Shown here in pieces: positions 16,761 to 26,007 of a stretch of 64,000 nt of DNA. Numbering within the stretch: the stretch's first letter is position 1; the number at the start of each line of letters is the position of its first letter. A program made the translations under genes and the position numbers. Under the pieces are notes generated by a model. That model worked only from the letters and a program-made list of their open reading frames with translations, was not told where the DNA came from and ran no database searches. The stretch is from an uncultured Lachnospiraceae bacterium (lineage in GTDB: Bacteria; Bacillota; Clostridia; Lachnospirales; Lachnospiraceae), in contig CANQBH010000004.1 in the NCBI GenBank assembly GCA_947589155.1, forward strand, positions 26,681-90,680, given 5' to 3'.

Positions 16761-16780
16761 AATCCCAGTAACTAAGTATG
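16761..16780. promoter_or_regulatory. putative Rrf2 regulator operator at metY
   Basis: AATCCCAGTAACTAAGTATG, in opposite orientation to the copy at 15191-15211. Both copies sit in the same place relative to their promoters (about +6 to +30), which argues for a shared repressor. Confidence 0.7.
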
Positions 16781-16849
16781 AAATTAGGAAAAGCCGCAAA
16801 AGGCAAAAGAGACAAAAGAAACTGCAAAAGAGTAAGAAGGGAGAAAGAA

Positions 16850-18133
16850 ATGGCAAAGTATAAATTTGAAACCTTACAGCTTCATGTCGGACAGGAACAG
16901 CCGGATCCCGTGACGGACGCGCGGGCGGTGCCGATCTATCAGACGACCAGTTATGTGTTCCGCAATTCCAAACACGCCGCGGACCGGTTCGGACTCGCGG
17001 ATCCGGGCAACATCTACGGTCGCCTGACCAACTCCACGCAGGGCGTTTTCGAGGACAGGATCGCGGCGCTCGAAGGCGGCGTCGCGGGGCTTGCGGTCAG
17101 TTCCGGCGCGGCGGCGATCTTTTATACGATCGTCGCGCTGGCGCAGGAGGGCGGCCACATCGTCGCACAGAAGACGATCTACGGCGGTACCTATAACCTG
17201 CTCGCGCATACCCTGCCGCTCTACGGCGTGGAGACGACGTTTGTGGATATCCACAACGAAGCCGAGGTCGAGGGAGCGATCCGCGAGAATACGCGCGGGA
17301 TCTTTATTGAGACGCTGGGAAATCCGAACAGCGATATTCCGGACATTGACAGGATCGCCGAAATCGCGCACGGCCACGGACTTCCGCTTGTGATCGACAA
17401 CACCTTCGGCACGCCGTATCTGATCCGCCCGATCGAGCACGGCGCGGACATTGTCGTACATTCCGCGACAAAATTCATCGGCGGCCACGGAACGACGCTC
17501 GGCGGCGTGATCGTAGACGGCGGCACGTTCGACTGGAAAAAGAGCGGAAAGTACGCGCCGATCGCGGAACCGAACCCGAGTTATCACGGCGTTTCCTTTG
17601 TCGAGGCTGCGGGCAATGCGGCGTTTGTGACGTATATCCGCGCGATCCTGTTAAGGGATACGGGCGCGACGCTTTCTCCGTTCAACGCTTTCCTGCTTTT
17701 GCAGGGCACCGAGACGCTTTCCCTGCGGCTTGAGCGGCACGCGGAGAACACGAAGAAAGTCGTCGACTATCTGCAAAAGCATCCGGGCGTCGAGCATGTC
17801 AACCATCCGTCCCTGCCCGACCATCCGCAGCACGCCCTCTATGAAAAGTATTTCCCGAACGGCGGCGGTTCGATCTTCACGTTTGAGATCAAAGGAAAGC
17901 AGAAAGAGGCGCACCGCTTTATCGACAGTCTGGAGATCTTCTCGCTCCTTGCCAATGTCGCCGACGTCAAGAGCCTCGTGATCCATCCGGCCACGACGAC
18001 CCATTCCCAGTTGTCGCCGCAGGAACTCGCGGAGCAGGGAATTAAGGAGAATACGATCCGCCTGTCGATCGGATGCGAGCATATCGACGACATTCTGGCC
18101 GACCTCGATCAGGCGTTCAAAAAAGCGCTGTAA
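16850..18133 (+). CDS. metY: O-acetylhomoserine aminocarboxypropyltransferase (sulfhydrylase)
   Basis: 427 residues from the ATG behind AGAAGGGAGAAAGAA; an upstream in-frame ATG lies inside the operator and would add a basic, unrelated 24-residue leader. It is a Cys/Met-metabolism PLP enzyme with the PLP lysine at K208 in HSATKFIGGHGT and the MetY-type N-terminus FETLQLHVGQEQPDP. The large insert containing FDWKKSGKYAPI and the tail LIHPATTTHSQL are also MetY-like. It converts O-acetylhomoserine plus sulfide to homocysteine and can also act on O-acetylserine. It probably belongs to the same Rrf2 regulon as cysK. Confidence 0.93.
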   Translation: MAKYKFETLQLHVGQEQPDPVTDARAVPIYQTTSYVFRNSKHAADRFGLADPGNIYGRLTNSTQGVFEDRIAALEGGVAGLAVSSGAAAIFYTIVALAQEGGHIVAQKTIYGGTYNLLAHTLPLYGVETTFVDIHNEAEVEGAIRENTRGIFIETLGNPNSDIPDIDRIAEIAHGHGLPLVIDNTFGTPYLIRPIEHGADIVVHSATKFIGGHGTTLGGVIVDGGTFDWKKSGKYAPIAEPNPSYHGVSFVEAAGNAAFVTYIRAILLRDTGATLSPFNAFLLLQGTETLSLRLERHAENTKKVVDYLQKHPGVEHVNHPSLPDHPQHALYEKYFPNGGGSIFTFEIKGKQKEAHRFIDSLEIFSLLANVADVKSLVIHPATTTHSQLSPQELAEQGIKENTIRLSIGCEHIDDILADLDQAFKKAL

Positions 18134-18232
18134 AGCGGCGGGCGCCGGAGTAAAGAGATCAGGTCGGCTTGTCACCTGTCAAAAAATGTGGTAGTCTATT
18201 CGATACAGAAGGCGTATGAAAGAGGAAGAGAT

Positions 18233-19033
18233 ATGCTGCTACATGACATTTCGGCAGGCGACGAAGTCAGGCTGGAACTTATCATCAACGACACGCCGTA
18301 CCAGATCCCGACGCACGCGGTGGACGTCGCGCCGGGCAAGGTCTGGATCGAGGTGTTCCGTTTTGAAAAACAGGTGATCGATCTTTCCGATCCGAAGTTC
18401 TATCATATCCGCTACAATCTGCACGGCTACGACAAGGCGAAACTGCCGTACTGCTGGGATGATATGGAACTTTCCATGGAAATGCACAACGGCCTTTCCT
18501 GCTATCTCCTCAGCTGCAGCCCGTTCAAGAGCGCGGGCCGCGCGGAGAACAAGCGGATGAAGGACCGCGTAAAAGTTTCCGTGCCTGCGGAACTTCAATG
18601 GAGGCAGAAGAATTTCAACATTCCGGTCACGCTCTACGACATCAGCGACAGCGGCGTGGCGTTTCTGGCCAACGAAGATGCCCCGCTGATCAACGAAAGG
18701 ATCATCGTCGAGATCCGCGAGATGATTCAGGAGCGGAAGTTCTGGATCAAGATGGAATGCGTCTGCGTCCGCAAGATGCCAAAAGACGGCAACATCCTCT
18801 ACGGCTGCAAATTTCAGATCATCGACCAAAGGCTTCTGGAATATATCTTCGCCAAGCATATGCAGGTGCGCGCCGCGGAAGTCGCGGAGAGCCGGAGGCT
18901 GGCCGAGGAAGAGCGTCTCCGCTTAGAAGCGCAGCAGCAACAGAAAGAGAAAGAGCAGAAAGAGAAAGCGCAGAAAGAACAGGAAAAGGACGCGCAGGAA
19001 CAGAAAGAACAGGCAAAAAAACAACAGGCGTAA
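18233..19033 (+). CDS. PilZ-domain c-di-GMP receptor (YcgR-like)
   Basis: 266 residues from the ATG behind AGAGGAAGAG. Residues 1 to about 100 form a YcgR-type N-terminal barrel (DEVRLELIINDTPYQIPT). About 105-210 is the PilZ domain with arginines in RMKDRVKVSVPAEL and the turn motif DISDSGVAFL, the usual c-di-GMP contacts. The last 40 residues are almost only E, K, Q and A (a charged helix or coiled coil), which is unusual for YcgR. Family role: on binding c-di-GMP it acts on flagellar motors, polysaccharide synthesis or other targets. No flagellar gene is in view. The EAL-domain protein at 51.7 kb is a possible antagonist in the same signalling network. Confidence 0.85.
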   Translation: MLLHDISAGDEVRLELIINDTPYQIPTHAVDVAPGKVWIEVFRFEKQVIDLSDPKFYHIRYNLHGYDKAKLPYCWDDMELSMEMHNGLSCYLLSCSPFKSAGRAENKRMKDRVKVSVPAELQWRQKNFNIPVTLYDISDSGVAFLANEDAPLINERIIVEIREMIQERKFWIKMECVCVRKMPKDGNILYGCKFQIIDQRLLEYIFAKHMQVRAAEVAESRRLAEEERLRLEAQQQQKEKEQKEKAQKEQEKDAQEQKEQAKKQQA

Positions 19034-19040
19034 GGCCCGC

Positions 19041-19085
19041 AAGTGGAAAATGTCAACAACCCTTGACTTTTTTCCACTTTTTTTA
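19041..19085 (+). terminator. intrinsic terminator after the PilZ gene
   Basis: AAGTGGAAAA-GTCAA pairs with TTGAC-TTTTTTCCACTT around a CAACCC loop, ending in a long T-run. Confidence 0.88.
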
Positions 19086-19098
19086 TGCAATCTTTTTG

Positions 19099-19127
19099 TT
19101 GAAAAGGCAGGATAAATACTTTATGAT
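19099..19127 (+). promoter_or_regulatory. sigma-A promoter of the leuB-ilvD-ilvB-ser operon
   Basis: -35 TTGAAA (19099-19104), a 17-bp spacer and -10 TATGAT (19122-19127). The leader to leuB is only about 70 nt and holds no T-box or leucine-codon attenuator that I can see. Confidence 0.75.
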
Positions 19128-19205
19128 AGTAAAGTATAGAATTTAATGGGAAAGTGCGGCCTTTTTGCCGCGCGCCCATCGAAATACGGGGAAGGAGCGT
19201 TATCT

Positions 19206-20312
19206 ATGGAATATAGGATCGGTGTGATCGAAGGCGACGGGATCGGGCCGGAGATCGTGCGCGAGGCGCACAAAGTGTTGGAATGTGTCTGTCAGGCCTA
19301 CGGACACCGCCTGTCTTGGGATAAGATCCTGATGGGCGGCTGCTCCATCGACGCCTGCGGCGTGCCGCTGACCGATGAGGCCGTCGCGCAGGCCAAAGCG
19401 GCGGACGCGGTGCTGATGGGATCGATCGGAGGCGACCCGGCGACGTCGCCGTGGTATCAGCTGCCGCCGGAGAGGCGGCCCGAGGCGGGGCTCTTAAAAC
19501 TCCGGAAAGAACTCGGATTGTTCGCAAACCTGCGTCCCGCGTATCTTTATCGGGAGTTAAAAGAAGCCTGCCCGCTGCGCGACGACGTCATCGGCGACGG
19601 CTTTGATATGGTGATCGTGCGCGAACTGACGGGCGGGCTGTATTTCGGCGAGCGCACGACGACGGAAAAGGACGGCGTCCTGACCGCGACCGACACGCTG
19701 ACATACAGCGAGAACGAGATCCGGCGCGTGGCGGTGCGCGCGTTCGACGTGGCAAGAAAGCGCCGGAAGAAAGTCACCAGCGTGGATAAGGCAAACGTGC
19801 TCGACAGTTCCCGACTGTGGCGCAAGGTAGTAGACGAGGTGGCGCTCTCCTATCCGGACGTTTCATGCGAGCATATGCTGGTCGACAACTGCGCGATGCA
19901 GCTGGTGCGCGATCCGAAGCAGTTCGATGTGATCCTGACGGAAAATATGTTCGGCGATATCCTGTCGGATGAGGCGAGCATGGTGACGGGGTCGATCGGC
20001 ATGTTGTCTTCCGCGAGCCTGAACGAGACGCGGTTCGGCCTGTACGAGCCGAGCGGCGGATCGGCGCCCGACATCGCGGGCAAAGACGTCGCGAACCCGA
20101 TCGCTACCATATTGAGCGCGGCGATGCTGCTGCGTTACAGCCTCGATCTGGATACGGAAGCGCAGGCGATCGAGCAGGCCGTCAGAGACGTCCTCGCGGA
20201 CGGCGTCCGCACCGCGGACATCATGCCGCAGCCGGGCAGGGACCGCGAGGGTCTGGTCATGGTCGGCACGGCCGCGATGGGAGATAAGATCTGCGAGAAA
20301 ATCAGGAGGTAA
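19206..20312 (+). CDS. leuB: 3-isopropylmalate dehydrogenase
   Basis: 368 residues from the ATG behind GGAAGGAGCG. It shows IEGDGIGPEIV at the N-terminus, the substrate-binding LLKLRKELGLFANLRPAYLY, RELTGGLYFG, VDKANVLDSSRLWR, the metal-binding Asp in LTENMFGDILSDEAS and the nucleotide motif EPSGGSAPDIAGKDVANP. It oxidises and decarboxylates 3-isopropylmalate with NAD in leucine synthesis. No leuA or leuCD is visible here, so they must lie elsewhere. It is first in a run of six same-strand genes with short gaps; ilvD starts 3 bp later. Confidence 0.96.
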   Translation: MEYRIGVIEGDGIGPEIVREAHKVLECVCQAYGHRLSWDKILMGGCSIDACGVPLTDEAVAQAKAADAVLMGSIGGDPATSPWYQLPPERRPEAGLLKLRKELGLFANLRPAYLYRELKEACPLRDDVIGDGFDMVIVRELTGGLYFGERTTTEKDGVLTATDTLTYSENEIRRVAVRAFDVARKRRKKVTSVDKANVLDSSRLWRKVVDEVALSYPDVSCEHMLVDNCAMQLVRDPKQFDVILTENMFGDILSDEASMVTGSIGMLSSASLNETRFGLYEPSGGSAPDIAGKDVANPIATILSAAMLLRYSLDLDTEAQAIEQAVRDVLADGVRTADIMPQPGRDREGLVMVGTAAMGDKICEKIRR

Positions 20313-20315
20313 GGG

Positions 20316-21989
20316 ATGAAAAGTGATAACGCACGAAAAGGGATGCAGCAGGCTCCTGCAAGAAGCCTGTTCAACGCGCTCGGTTTTACCGGCGAAGAAA
20401 TGAAAAAACCGATGGTCGGTATCGTCAGTTCCTACAACGAGATCGTACCGGGCCATATGAATATCGACAAGATCGTGGAAGCGGTCAAACTCGGCGTGGC
20501 GGAGGCCGGCGGCGTGCCGGTGGTCTTTCCGGCGATCGCGGTGTGCGACGGCATCGCGATGGGGCATGTGGGCATGAAGTATTCCCTCGTCACGCGCGAC
20601 CTGATCGCGGATTCTACGGAATGTATGGCGATTGCGCACCAGTTTGACGCGCTGGTCATGGTGCCAAACTGCGATAAAAACGTGCCGGGGCTTCTGATGG
20701 CGGCGGCGCGTCTGGATCTGCCGACGGTCTTTGTTTCCGGCGGCCCGATGCTGGCCGGTCATGTCAAGGGACATAAGACGTCGCTGTCCTCGATGTTTGA
20801 GGCGGTCGGCTCTTACGCGGCCGGTACGATGAGCGAGGACGACGTGCTGGAATACGAAAACAAGACCTGTCCGACCTGCGGCTCCTGCTCGGGCATGTAT
20901 ACGGCAAACTCCATGAACTGCCTGACCGAAGCCCTTGGCATGGGCCTGCGCGGCAACGGCACGATCCCGGCGGTCTACTCCGAGCGCCTGCGTTTGGCAA
21001 AGCAGGCCGGATACGCGGTGATGGAACTGTACAAAAAAGGGATCGGCGCGCGCGACATCATTACAAAAGAAGCGATCTTAAACGCGCTGACCGTGGACAT
21101 GGCGCTCGGCTGTTCGACGAACTCCATGCTGCACCTGCCTGCGATCGCGCATGAGATCGGATTTGATTTTGATATCAGTTTTGCCAATGAAATCAGCGAG
21201 AAGACGCCGAACCTCTGCCATCTGGCTCCCGCCGGCCCGACCTATATGGAAGACCTCAACGAGGCGGGCGGCGTTTACGCGGTCATGAAGGAACTTTCCG
21301 AACTCGGACTTCTCAATCTTGACTGCATGACCGTGACGGGAAATACGATCGGCGAGAACATCCGCGATGCCGTCAACCGCGATCCGGAAGTGATCCGTCC
21401 GTTGGATCGGCCGTATTCCAAGACCGGCGGCCTTGCCGTCTTAAAAGGAAACCTCGCGCCGGACGGCTCCGTCGTCAAGCGTTCCGCCGTGGTGGAGGAG
21501 ATGCTCGTGCATACCGGTCCGGCCCGCGTGTTCGACTGCGAGGAGGACGCGATCGCGGCGATCAAGGGCGGACAGATCAGGGAAGGCGACGTGGTCGTGA
21601 TCCGTTACGAGGGCCCGAAGGGCGGCCCGGGTATGCGGGAGATGTTAAACCCGACGTCCGCGATCGCGGGCATGGGCCTCGGATCTTCCGTCGCACTGAT
21701 CACGGACGGACGCTTCTCCGGCGCGTCCCGCGGCGCGTCGATCGGCCATGTTTCGCCGGAAGCGGCGGTCGGCGGCCCGATCGCGCTGGTCGAAGAAGGC
21801 GACAGCATTACGATCGACATTCCAAAACTTTCCATTCATCTGGACGTTTCCGACGAGGAAATGCAGGAACGCAGGAGGGCGTGGAAGCCGAGGGAACCGA
21901 AGGTGCGCGAAGGCTATCTGCGGCGTTATGCGGCGCAGGTGACGTCCGGCAACCGCGGCGCGGTCTTAAAGGATCCGGAGGAAGACTAA
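20316..21989 (+). CDS. ilvD: dihydroxy-acid dehydratase
   Basis: 557 residues, a normal IlvD. Fe-S cluster cysteines are found in [10 protein letters not shown] and [20 protein letters not shown], with the substrate region [16 protein letters not shown] and C-terminal [12 protein letters not shown]. It catalyses the last common dehydration to 2-keto acids for valine, isoleucine and leucine. The AGGAGGTAAGGG ribosome site overlaps the end of leuB, and the ATG lies 3 bp after its stop, so the two are co-transcribed. Confidence 0.97.
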   Translation: MKSDNARKGMQQAPARSLFNALGFTGEEMKKPMVGIVSSYNEIVPGHMNIDKIVEAVKLGVAEAGGVPVVFPAIAVCDGIAMGHVGMKYSLVTRDLIADSTECMAIAHQFDALVMVPNCDKNVPGLLMAAARLDLPTVFVSGGPMLAGHVKGHKTSLSSMFEAVGSYAAGTMSEDDVLEYENKTCPTCGSCSGMYTANSMNCLTEALGMGLRGNGTIPAVYSERLRLAKQAGYAVMELYKKGIGARDIITKEAILNALTVDMALGCSTNSMLHLPAIAHEIGFDFDISFANEISEKTPNLCHLAPAGPTYMEDLNEAGGVYAVMKELSELGLLNLDCMTVTGNTIGENIRDAVNRDPEVIRPLDRPYSKTGGLAVLKGNLAPDGSVVKRSAVVEEMLVHTGPARVFDCEEDAIAAIKGGQIREGDVVVIRYEGPKGGPGMREMLNPTSAIAGMGLGSSVALITDGRFSGASRGASIGHVSPEAAVGGPIALVEEGDSITIDIPKLSIHLDVSDEEMQERRRAWKPREPKVREGYLRRYAAQVTSGNRGAVLKDPEED

Positions 21990-22029
21990 AGATCCTTTGC
22001 ACTGATAACATCGGAAAAGGGGAAAACTT

Positions 22030-23715
22030 ATGCAATTAACAGGCGCAGAGATCGTGATCCGCTGCCTGCAGGAGCAGGGAGTGGATACCGTTTTCGGCTA
22101 TCCCGGCGGCGCGATCTTAAATGTATATGACGAGTTATACCGGCACAGGGGAGAGATCCGGCACGTACTGACCTCCCACGAGCAGGGAGCCAGCCACGCG
22201 GCGGACGGCTATGCGAGAAGTACGGGAAAGGTCGGGGTCTGTCTTGCGACCAGCGGCCCGGGCGCGACCAATCTGGTCACGGGCATCGCGACCGCGTATA
22301 TGGATTCCGTGCCCATGGTGGCGATCACCTGTAACGTCACGGTTCCGCTGCTAGGCAAGGACAGTTTTCAGGAAGTGGATATCGCTGGTGTGACGATGCC
22401 GATCACAAAACACAATTTCATCGTCAAGGATGTGGAACATCTTGCGGATACGATTCGCCGCGCGTTCGTGATCGCCCAGACGGGGCGGCCGGGGCCGGTG
22501 CTTGTGGACATTCCAAAGGACGTGACGTCCGCAAAAACAAACTATACTTTCCGCGAGGCGGAAAAAGTCGCTCCGGTCTCGGATACGATCACGGACGAAG
22601 CGATAAATCGCGCGGCGGAACTGATCGCGCACGCAAAGAAGCCGTTCGTCTTTGTCGGCGGCGGCGCGGTCATCAGCAACGCGAACGAGGAACTCAAGAC
22701 GTTCGTTTCCCTCGTGGACGCGCCGGTCTGCGATACGCTGATGGGCAAGGGCGCTTACGACGGCTCCGCCGAAAATTACACCGGAATGCTCGGGATGCAC
22801 GGCACCAAGGCGTCCAATCTCGGCGTGAGCGAGTGCGACCTTCTGATCGCCGTCGGGACGCGTTTCAGCGACCGCGTGCTCGGCAACCCGAAAAAATTCG
22901 CAAGACAGGCGAAGGTACTCCAGTTTGACGTGGATCCGGCCGAGATCAACAAAAACGTGGTCGTGACCGCGGAGGTGATCGGGGATATCCGAGAGATCTT
23001 GCGGCGGCTGAATCCTCTGATCAAACAGAAGGACAACAGTGAATGGAACGCGCGGATCCGCGAACTTCAGAAGGCCTATCCGCCGACCTACCGCGATACG
23101 GGACTGACCGGCCCGTTTGTGATGGAGGAGATCGCGCGGCAGACCAAAGAGGACGCGATCATCGTGACCGAAGTCGGCCAGCATCAGATGTGGGCGGCGC
23201 AGTACTACACCTACCACAGGCCGCGGCAGCTTTTGACCTCGGGCGGGCTCGGTACGATGGGCTACGGGCTCGGCGCCGCGATCGGCGCGCAGACGGCGAA
23301 CCCGAAGAAACAGGTCGTCAATATCGCCGGAGACGGGTGCTTCCGCATGAACATGAACGAGATTGCCACGGCGGTCCGGCAGGAACTGCCGTTGATCGAG
23401 GTCGTCATGAATAACCATGTGCTCGGTATGGTGCGGCAGTGGCAGACCCTCTTTTACGAGGAGCGCTATTCCGCGACGGTCTTAAACGACGCCGTGGATT
23501 TTGTCAAACTCGCCGAAGCCATGGGCGCCGTCGGTATGCGGGCAAAAACAAAAGAAGAATTTCGGGAAGCCTTCGCGGCGGCGCTTGCGCAGAAACGGCC
23601 GGTGGTGATCGACTGCATGATCGGCAGCGACGACAAGGTGTGGCCGATGGTCGCGCCGGGAACGCCGATCAGCGAATGTTTTGACGAAGAAGATTTGGAA
23701 AAGAAGGGAAAGTAA
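22030..23715 (+). CDS. ilvB: acetolactate synthase, large catalytic subunit
   Basis: 561 residues. The catalytic Glu lies in SHEQGASHAADG. The thiamine diphosphate motif begins GDGCFRMNMNEIATAVRQE and ends with NN. FAD-domain features are present (GVTMPITKHNF, GMLGMHG). It condenses pyruvate (or pyruvate with 2-ketobutyrate) in branched-chain amino acid synthesis. The regulatory small subunit ilvN does not follow, as it often does; serC comes next. Either ilvN lies elsewhere or this enzyme works without it. Start has GGAAAAGGGGAAAACTT before ATG. Confidence 0.96.
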   Translation: MQLTGAEIVIRCLQEQGVDTVFGYPGGAILNVYDELYRHRGEIRHVLTSHEQGASHAADGYARSTGKVGVCLATSGPGATNLVTGIATAYMDSVPMVAITCNVTVPLLGKDSFQEVDIAGVTMPITKHNFIVKDVEHLADTIRRAFVIAQTGRPGPVLVDIPKDVTSAKTNYTFREAEKVAPVSDTITDEAINRAAELIAHAKKPFVFVGGGAVISNANEELKTFVSLVDAPVCDTLMGKGAYDGSAENYTGMLGMHGTKASNLGVSECDLLIAVGTRFSDRVLGNPKKFARQAKVLQFDVDPAEINKNVVVTAEVIGDIREILRRLNPLIKQKDNSEWNARIRELQKAYPPTYRDTGLTGPFVMEEIARQTKEDAIIVTEVGQHQMWAAQYYTYHRPRQLLTSGGLGTMGYGLGAAIGAQTANPKKQVVNIAGDGCFRMNMNEIATAVRQELPLIEVVMNNHVLGMVRQWQTLFYEERYSATVLNDAVDFVKLAEAMGAVGMRAKTKEEFREAFAAALAQKRPVVIDCMIGSDDKVWPMVAPGTPISECFDEEDLEKKGK

Positions 23716-23716
23716 A

Positions 23717-24799
23717 ATGAGCAGAGTGTATAATTTTTCAGCGGGTCCGGCGGTGCTTCCGGAAGAAGTGCTGCGGGAAGCGGCGGAGGAGATGTTGGAT
23801 TACAGGGGATGCGGGATGTCCGTGATGGAGATGTCCCACCGCTCCAAGGCGTTTGATACGATCATCAAAGAAGCGGAAGCGGATCTGCGGGAGTTGATGA
23901 ACATTCCGGACAACTACAAAGTCCTGTTCTTACAGGGCGGCGCGTCGCAGCAGTTCGCGGCCGTTCCGATGAATCTGATGAAAAACCGCAAGGCGGGTTA
24001 CATCATTACCGGACAGTGGGCAAAGAAAGCGTTTCAGGAGGCGAAACTCTACGGCGAGGCGGTGGAATTGGCGTCTTCCGCAGACAAGACGTTTTCCTAC
24101 ATACCGGACTGTTCCGATCTGGAGATCGCGGACGACCTCGATTATGTGTATATCTGCGAGAACAACACGATCTACGGCACGAAATACAAGACGCTGCCGA
24201 ACACCAAGGGACATGATCTTATTGCGGACGTCTCCTCGTGCTTTCTGTCCGAGCCGGTGGACGTTTCCCGTTACGGCGTCATCTACGGCGGCGTGCAGAA
24301 GAACATCGGGCCGGCCGGCGTGGTGATCGCCATTATCCGCGAAGATCTGATCCGCGACGATGTGCTGCCGGGCACGCCGACGATGTTAAAATACAAGACG
24401 CAGGCGGACAACGATTCGCTCTACAATACGCCGCCGTGCTACGGCATCTATATCTGCGGCAAGGTCTTCAAATGGCTGAAGAAAATGGGCGGCCTTGAGG
24501 AGATGAAAAAGCGCAACGAAGCCAAGGCGAAGATCCTGTATGATTTTCTGGACGAGAGCAGACTGTTTTCCGGCACCGTGCGCAGGGAAGACCGTTCCCT
24601 GATGAACGTTCCGTTTGTGACGGGAGACGCGGAAAAAGACGCGGAATTTATCGCGCAGGCGAAGGCGGCGGGCTTTGAGAACCTCAAGGGCCACCGGACG
24701 GTCGGCGGTATGCGCGCGTCCATCTACAATGCGATGCCGCAGGAGGGCGTCGAGAAACTCGTAGCGTTTATGAAGGATTTTGAAGCGAAGGACCGCTGA
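23717..24799 (+). CDS. serC: phosphoserine aminotransferase
   Basis: 360 residues from the ATG one base after the ilvB stop; an earlier in-frame start would overlap ilvB. It shows the N-terminal YNFSAGPAVLPEEVL, the motif SHRSKAFD, VSSCFLSEPVDVSRYGVIYGGVQKNIGPAG containing the PLP lysine (GVQKN), and C-terminal GHRTVGGMRASIYNAMP. It transfers the amino group from glutamate to 3-phosphohydroxypyruvate in serine synthesis. It is followed by serA, an order common in Clostridia, with a DUF1015 gene behind. Confidence 0.97.
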   Translation: MSRVYNFSAGPAVLPEEVLREAAEEMLDYRGCGMSVMEMSHRSKAFDTIIKEAEADLRELMNIPDNYKVLFLQGGASQQFAAVPMNLMKNRKAGYIITGQWAKKAFQEAKLYGEAVELASSADKTFSYIPDCSDLEIADDLDYVYICENNTIYGTKYKTLPNTKGHDLIADVSSCFLSEPVDVSRYGVIYGGVQKNIGPAGVVIAIIREDLIRDDVLPGTPTMLKYKTQADNDSLYNTPPCYGIYICGKVFKWLKKMGGLEEMKKRNEAKAKILYDFLDESRLFSGTVRREDRSLMNVPFVTGDAEKDAEFIAQAKAAGFENLKGHRTVGGMRASIYNAMPQEGVEKLVAFMKDFEAKDR

Positions 24800-24825
24800 A
24801 AGACCTGACGAAAAAGGAGAGGATC

Positions 24826-25989
24826 ATGTTTTCATATCATTGCTTAAATCCGATCGCCCAGGTAGGGCTGGATGTTTTTTCTACTGACTATAAAAAGACC
24901 GACAAACTGGAGGACGCGCAGGCCGTACTGGTCCGCAGCGCGTCCATGCACGACCTTGCGCTGCCGGAAGGACTGCTTGCCGTTGCGCGCGCGGGCGCGG
25001 GCGTCAACAATATTCCGCTGGAAAAGTGCGCCGAAAAGGGGATCGTGGTCTTTAACACGCCGGGCGCAAACGCCAACGGCGTCAAGGAACTCGTTTTTGC
25101 CGGTATGCTTCTGGCGGCGCGCGACATCGTAGGCGGGATCCGCTGGGTCGAGGAACATCAGAGCGAGGAGGAGATCGGCAAACTCGCGGAGAAAGCCAAG
25201 AAAGCCTTTGCCGGTACCGAGATCGCCGGAAAGAAACTCGGGGTGATCGGCCTCGGCGCGATCGGCGTTCAGGTAGCCAACGCGGCGACGCATCTGGGCA
25301 TGGACGTTTACGGATACGATCCGTACATTTCCGTACAGGCGGCGTGGAACCTGAGCCGTTCCGTCAAACACATCAATTCGCTCGACGAGATCTACAAGGC
25401 GTGCGATTTTATCACGATCCATGTACCGCTCATGGATGCGACGCGCAAGATGATCGACAAGAGCGCGATTCAGGCGATGAAAAAAGACGTCATCATCTTA
25501 AACTTCGCGCGGGACGCGCTGGTTGACGAGCAGGCGGTCCTTGACGGGATCGCGGCGGGCAAGATCCGGCGGTACGTTTCGGATTTTGCGAACCCGACGA
25601 CGGCGGGCAAGGAAGGCGTGATACTGATGCCGCATCTGGGCGCGTCCACGGCGGAGGCCGAGGACAACTGCGCGATGATGGCGGTGCAGGAGATCGCCGA
25701 TTTCATGGAGAACGGCAACATCACACATTCGGTCAATTATCCGGACTGTCAGGTCGGCGTGTGCCGCACGCAGGGCCGCGTGACGATCATGCACCGGAAC
25801 AACAAGGGCGTGATCGCGCAATATACCAAGATCCTCGGCGACGCGAACATCAATATCGCCGATATGTTTAACAAGACCAGAGGAGATTACGCTTACGCGG
25901 TGCTTGATATCGACGCGCCGGTCAGCGACGGGATCGTCGCGCAGCTGGATGCGATCGACGACGTGATCCGCGTGCGCGTAGTAAAATAA
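24826..25989 (+). CDS. serA: D-3-phosphoglycerate dehydrogenase with C-terminal ACT domain
   Basis: 387 residues, a short SerA type. Substrate domain RAGAGVNNIPLEKCAEKGIVVFNTPGA and NAD motif KLGVIGLGAIGVQVANAA (about residues 140-157) are present. The catalytic Arg and Glu lie in NFARDALVDE and after, and His in MPHLGASTAEAEDNC. The last 75 residues are an ACT domain (NNKGVIAQYTKILGDANINIADM), the usual site of serine feedback. The enzyme commits glycolytic 3-phosphoglycerate to serine. AAAAAGGAGAGG precedes the start. No serB phosphatase is visible in the operon. Confidence 0.96.
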   Translation: MFSYHCLNPIAQVGLDVFSTDYKKTDKLEDAQAVLVRSASMHDLALPEGLLAVARAGAGVNNIPLEKCAEKGIVVFNTPGANANGVKELVFAGMLLAARDIVGGIRWVEEHQSEEEIGKLAEKAKKAFAGTEIAGKKLGVIGLGAIGVQVANAATHLGMDVYGYDPYISVQAAWNLSRSVKHINSLDEIYKACDFITIHVPLMDATRKMIDKSAIQAMKKDVIILNFARDALVDEQAVLDGIAAGKIRRYVSDFANPTTAGKEGVILMPHLGASTAEAEDNCAMMAVQEIADFMENGNITHSVNYPDCQVGVCRTQGRVTIMHRNNKGVIAQYTKILGDANINIADMFNKTRGDYAYAVLDIDAPVSDGIVAQLDAIDDVIRVRVVK

Positions 25990-26007
25990 CGGATAAGGGA
26001 AAGAGTT

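Noticed and set aside
19128..19205. A T-box or peptide attenuator in front of leuB, and likewise a SAM, lysine or T-box riboswitch before metY, lysA, cysK or glyQS
   Set aside because: Leaders are too short (roughly 35-100 nt) and no specifier, antiterminator or SAM-type conserved stretches were seen.
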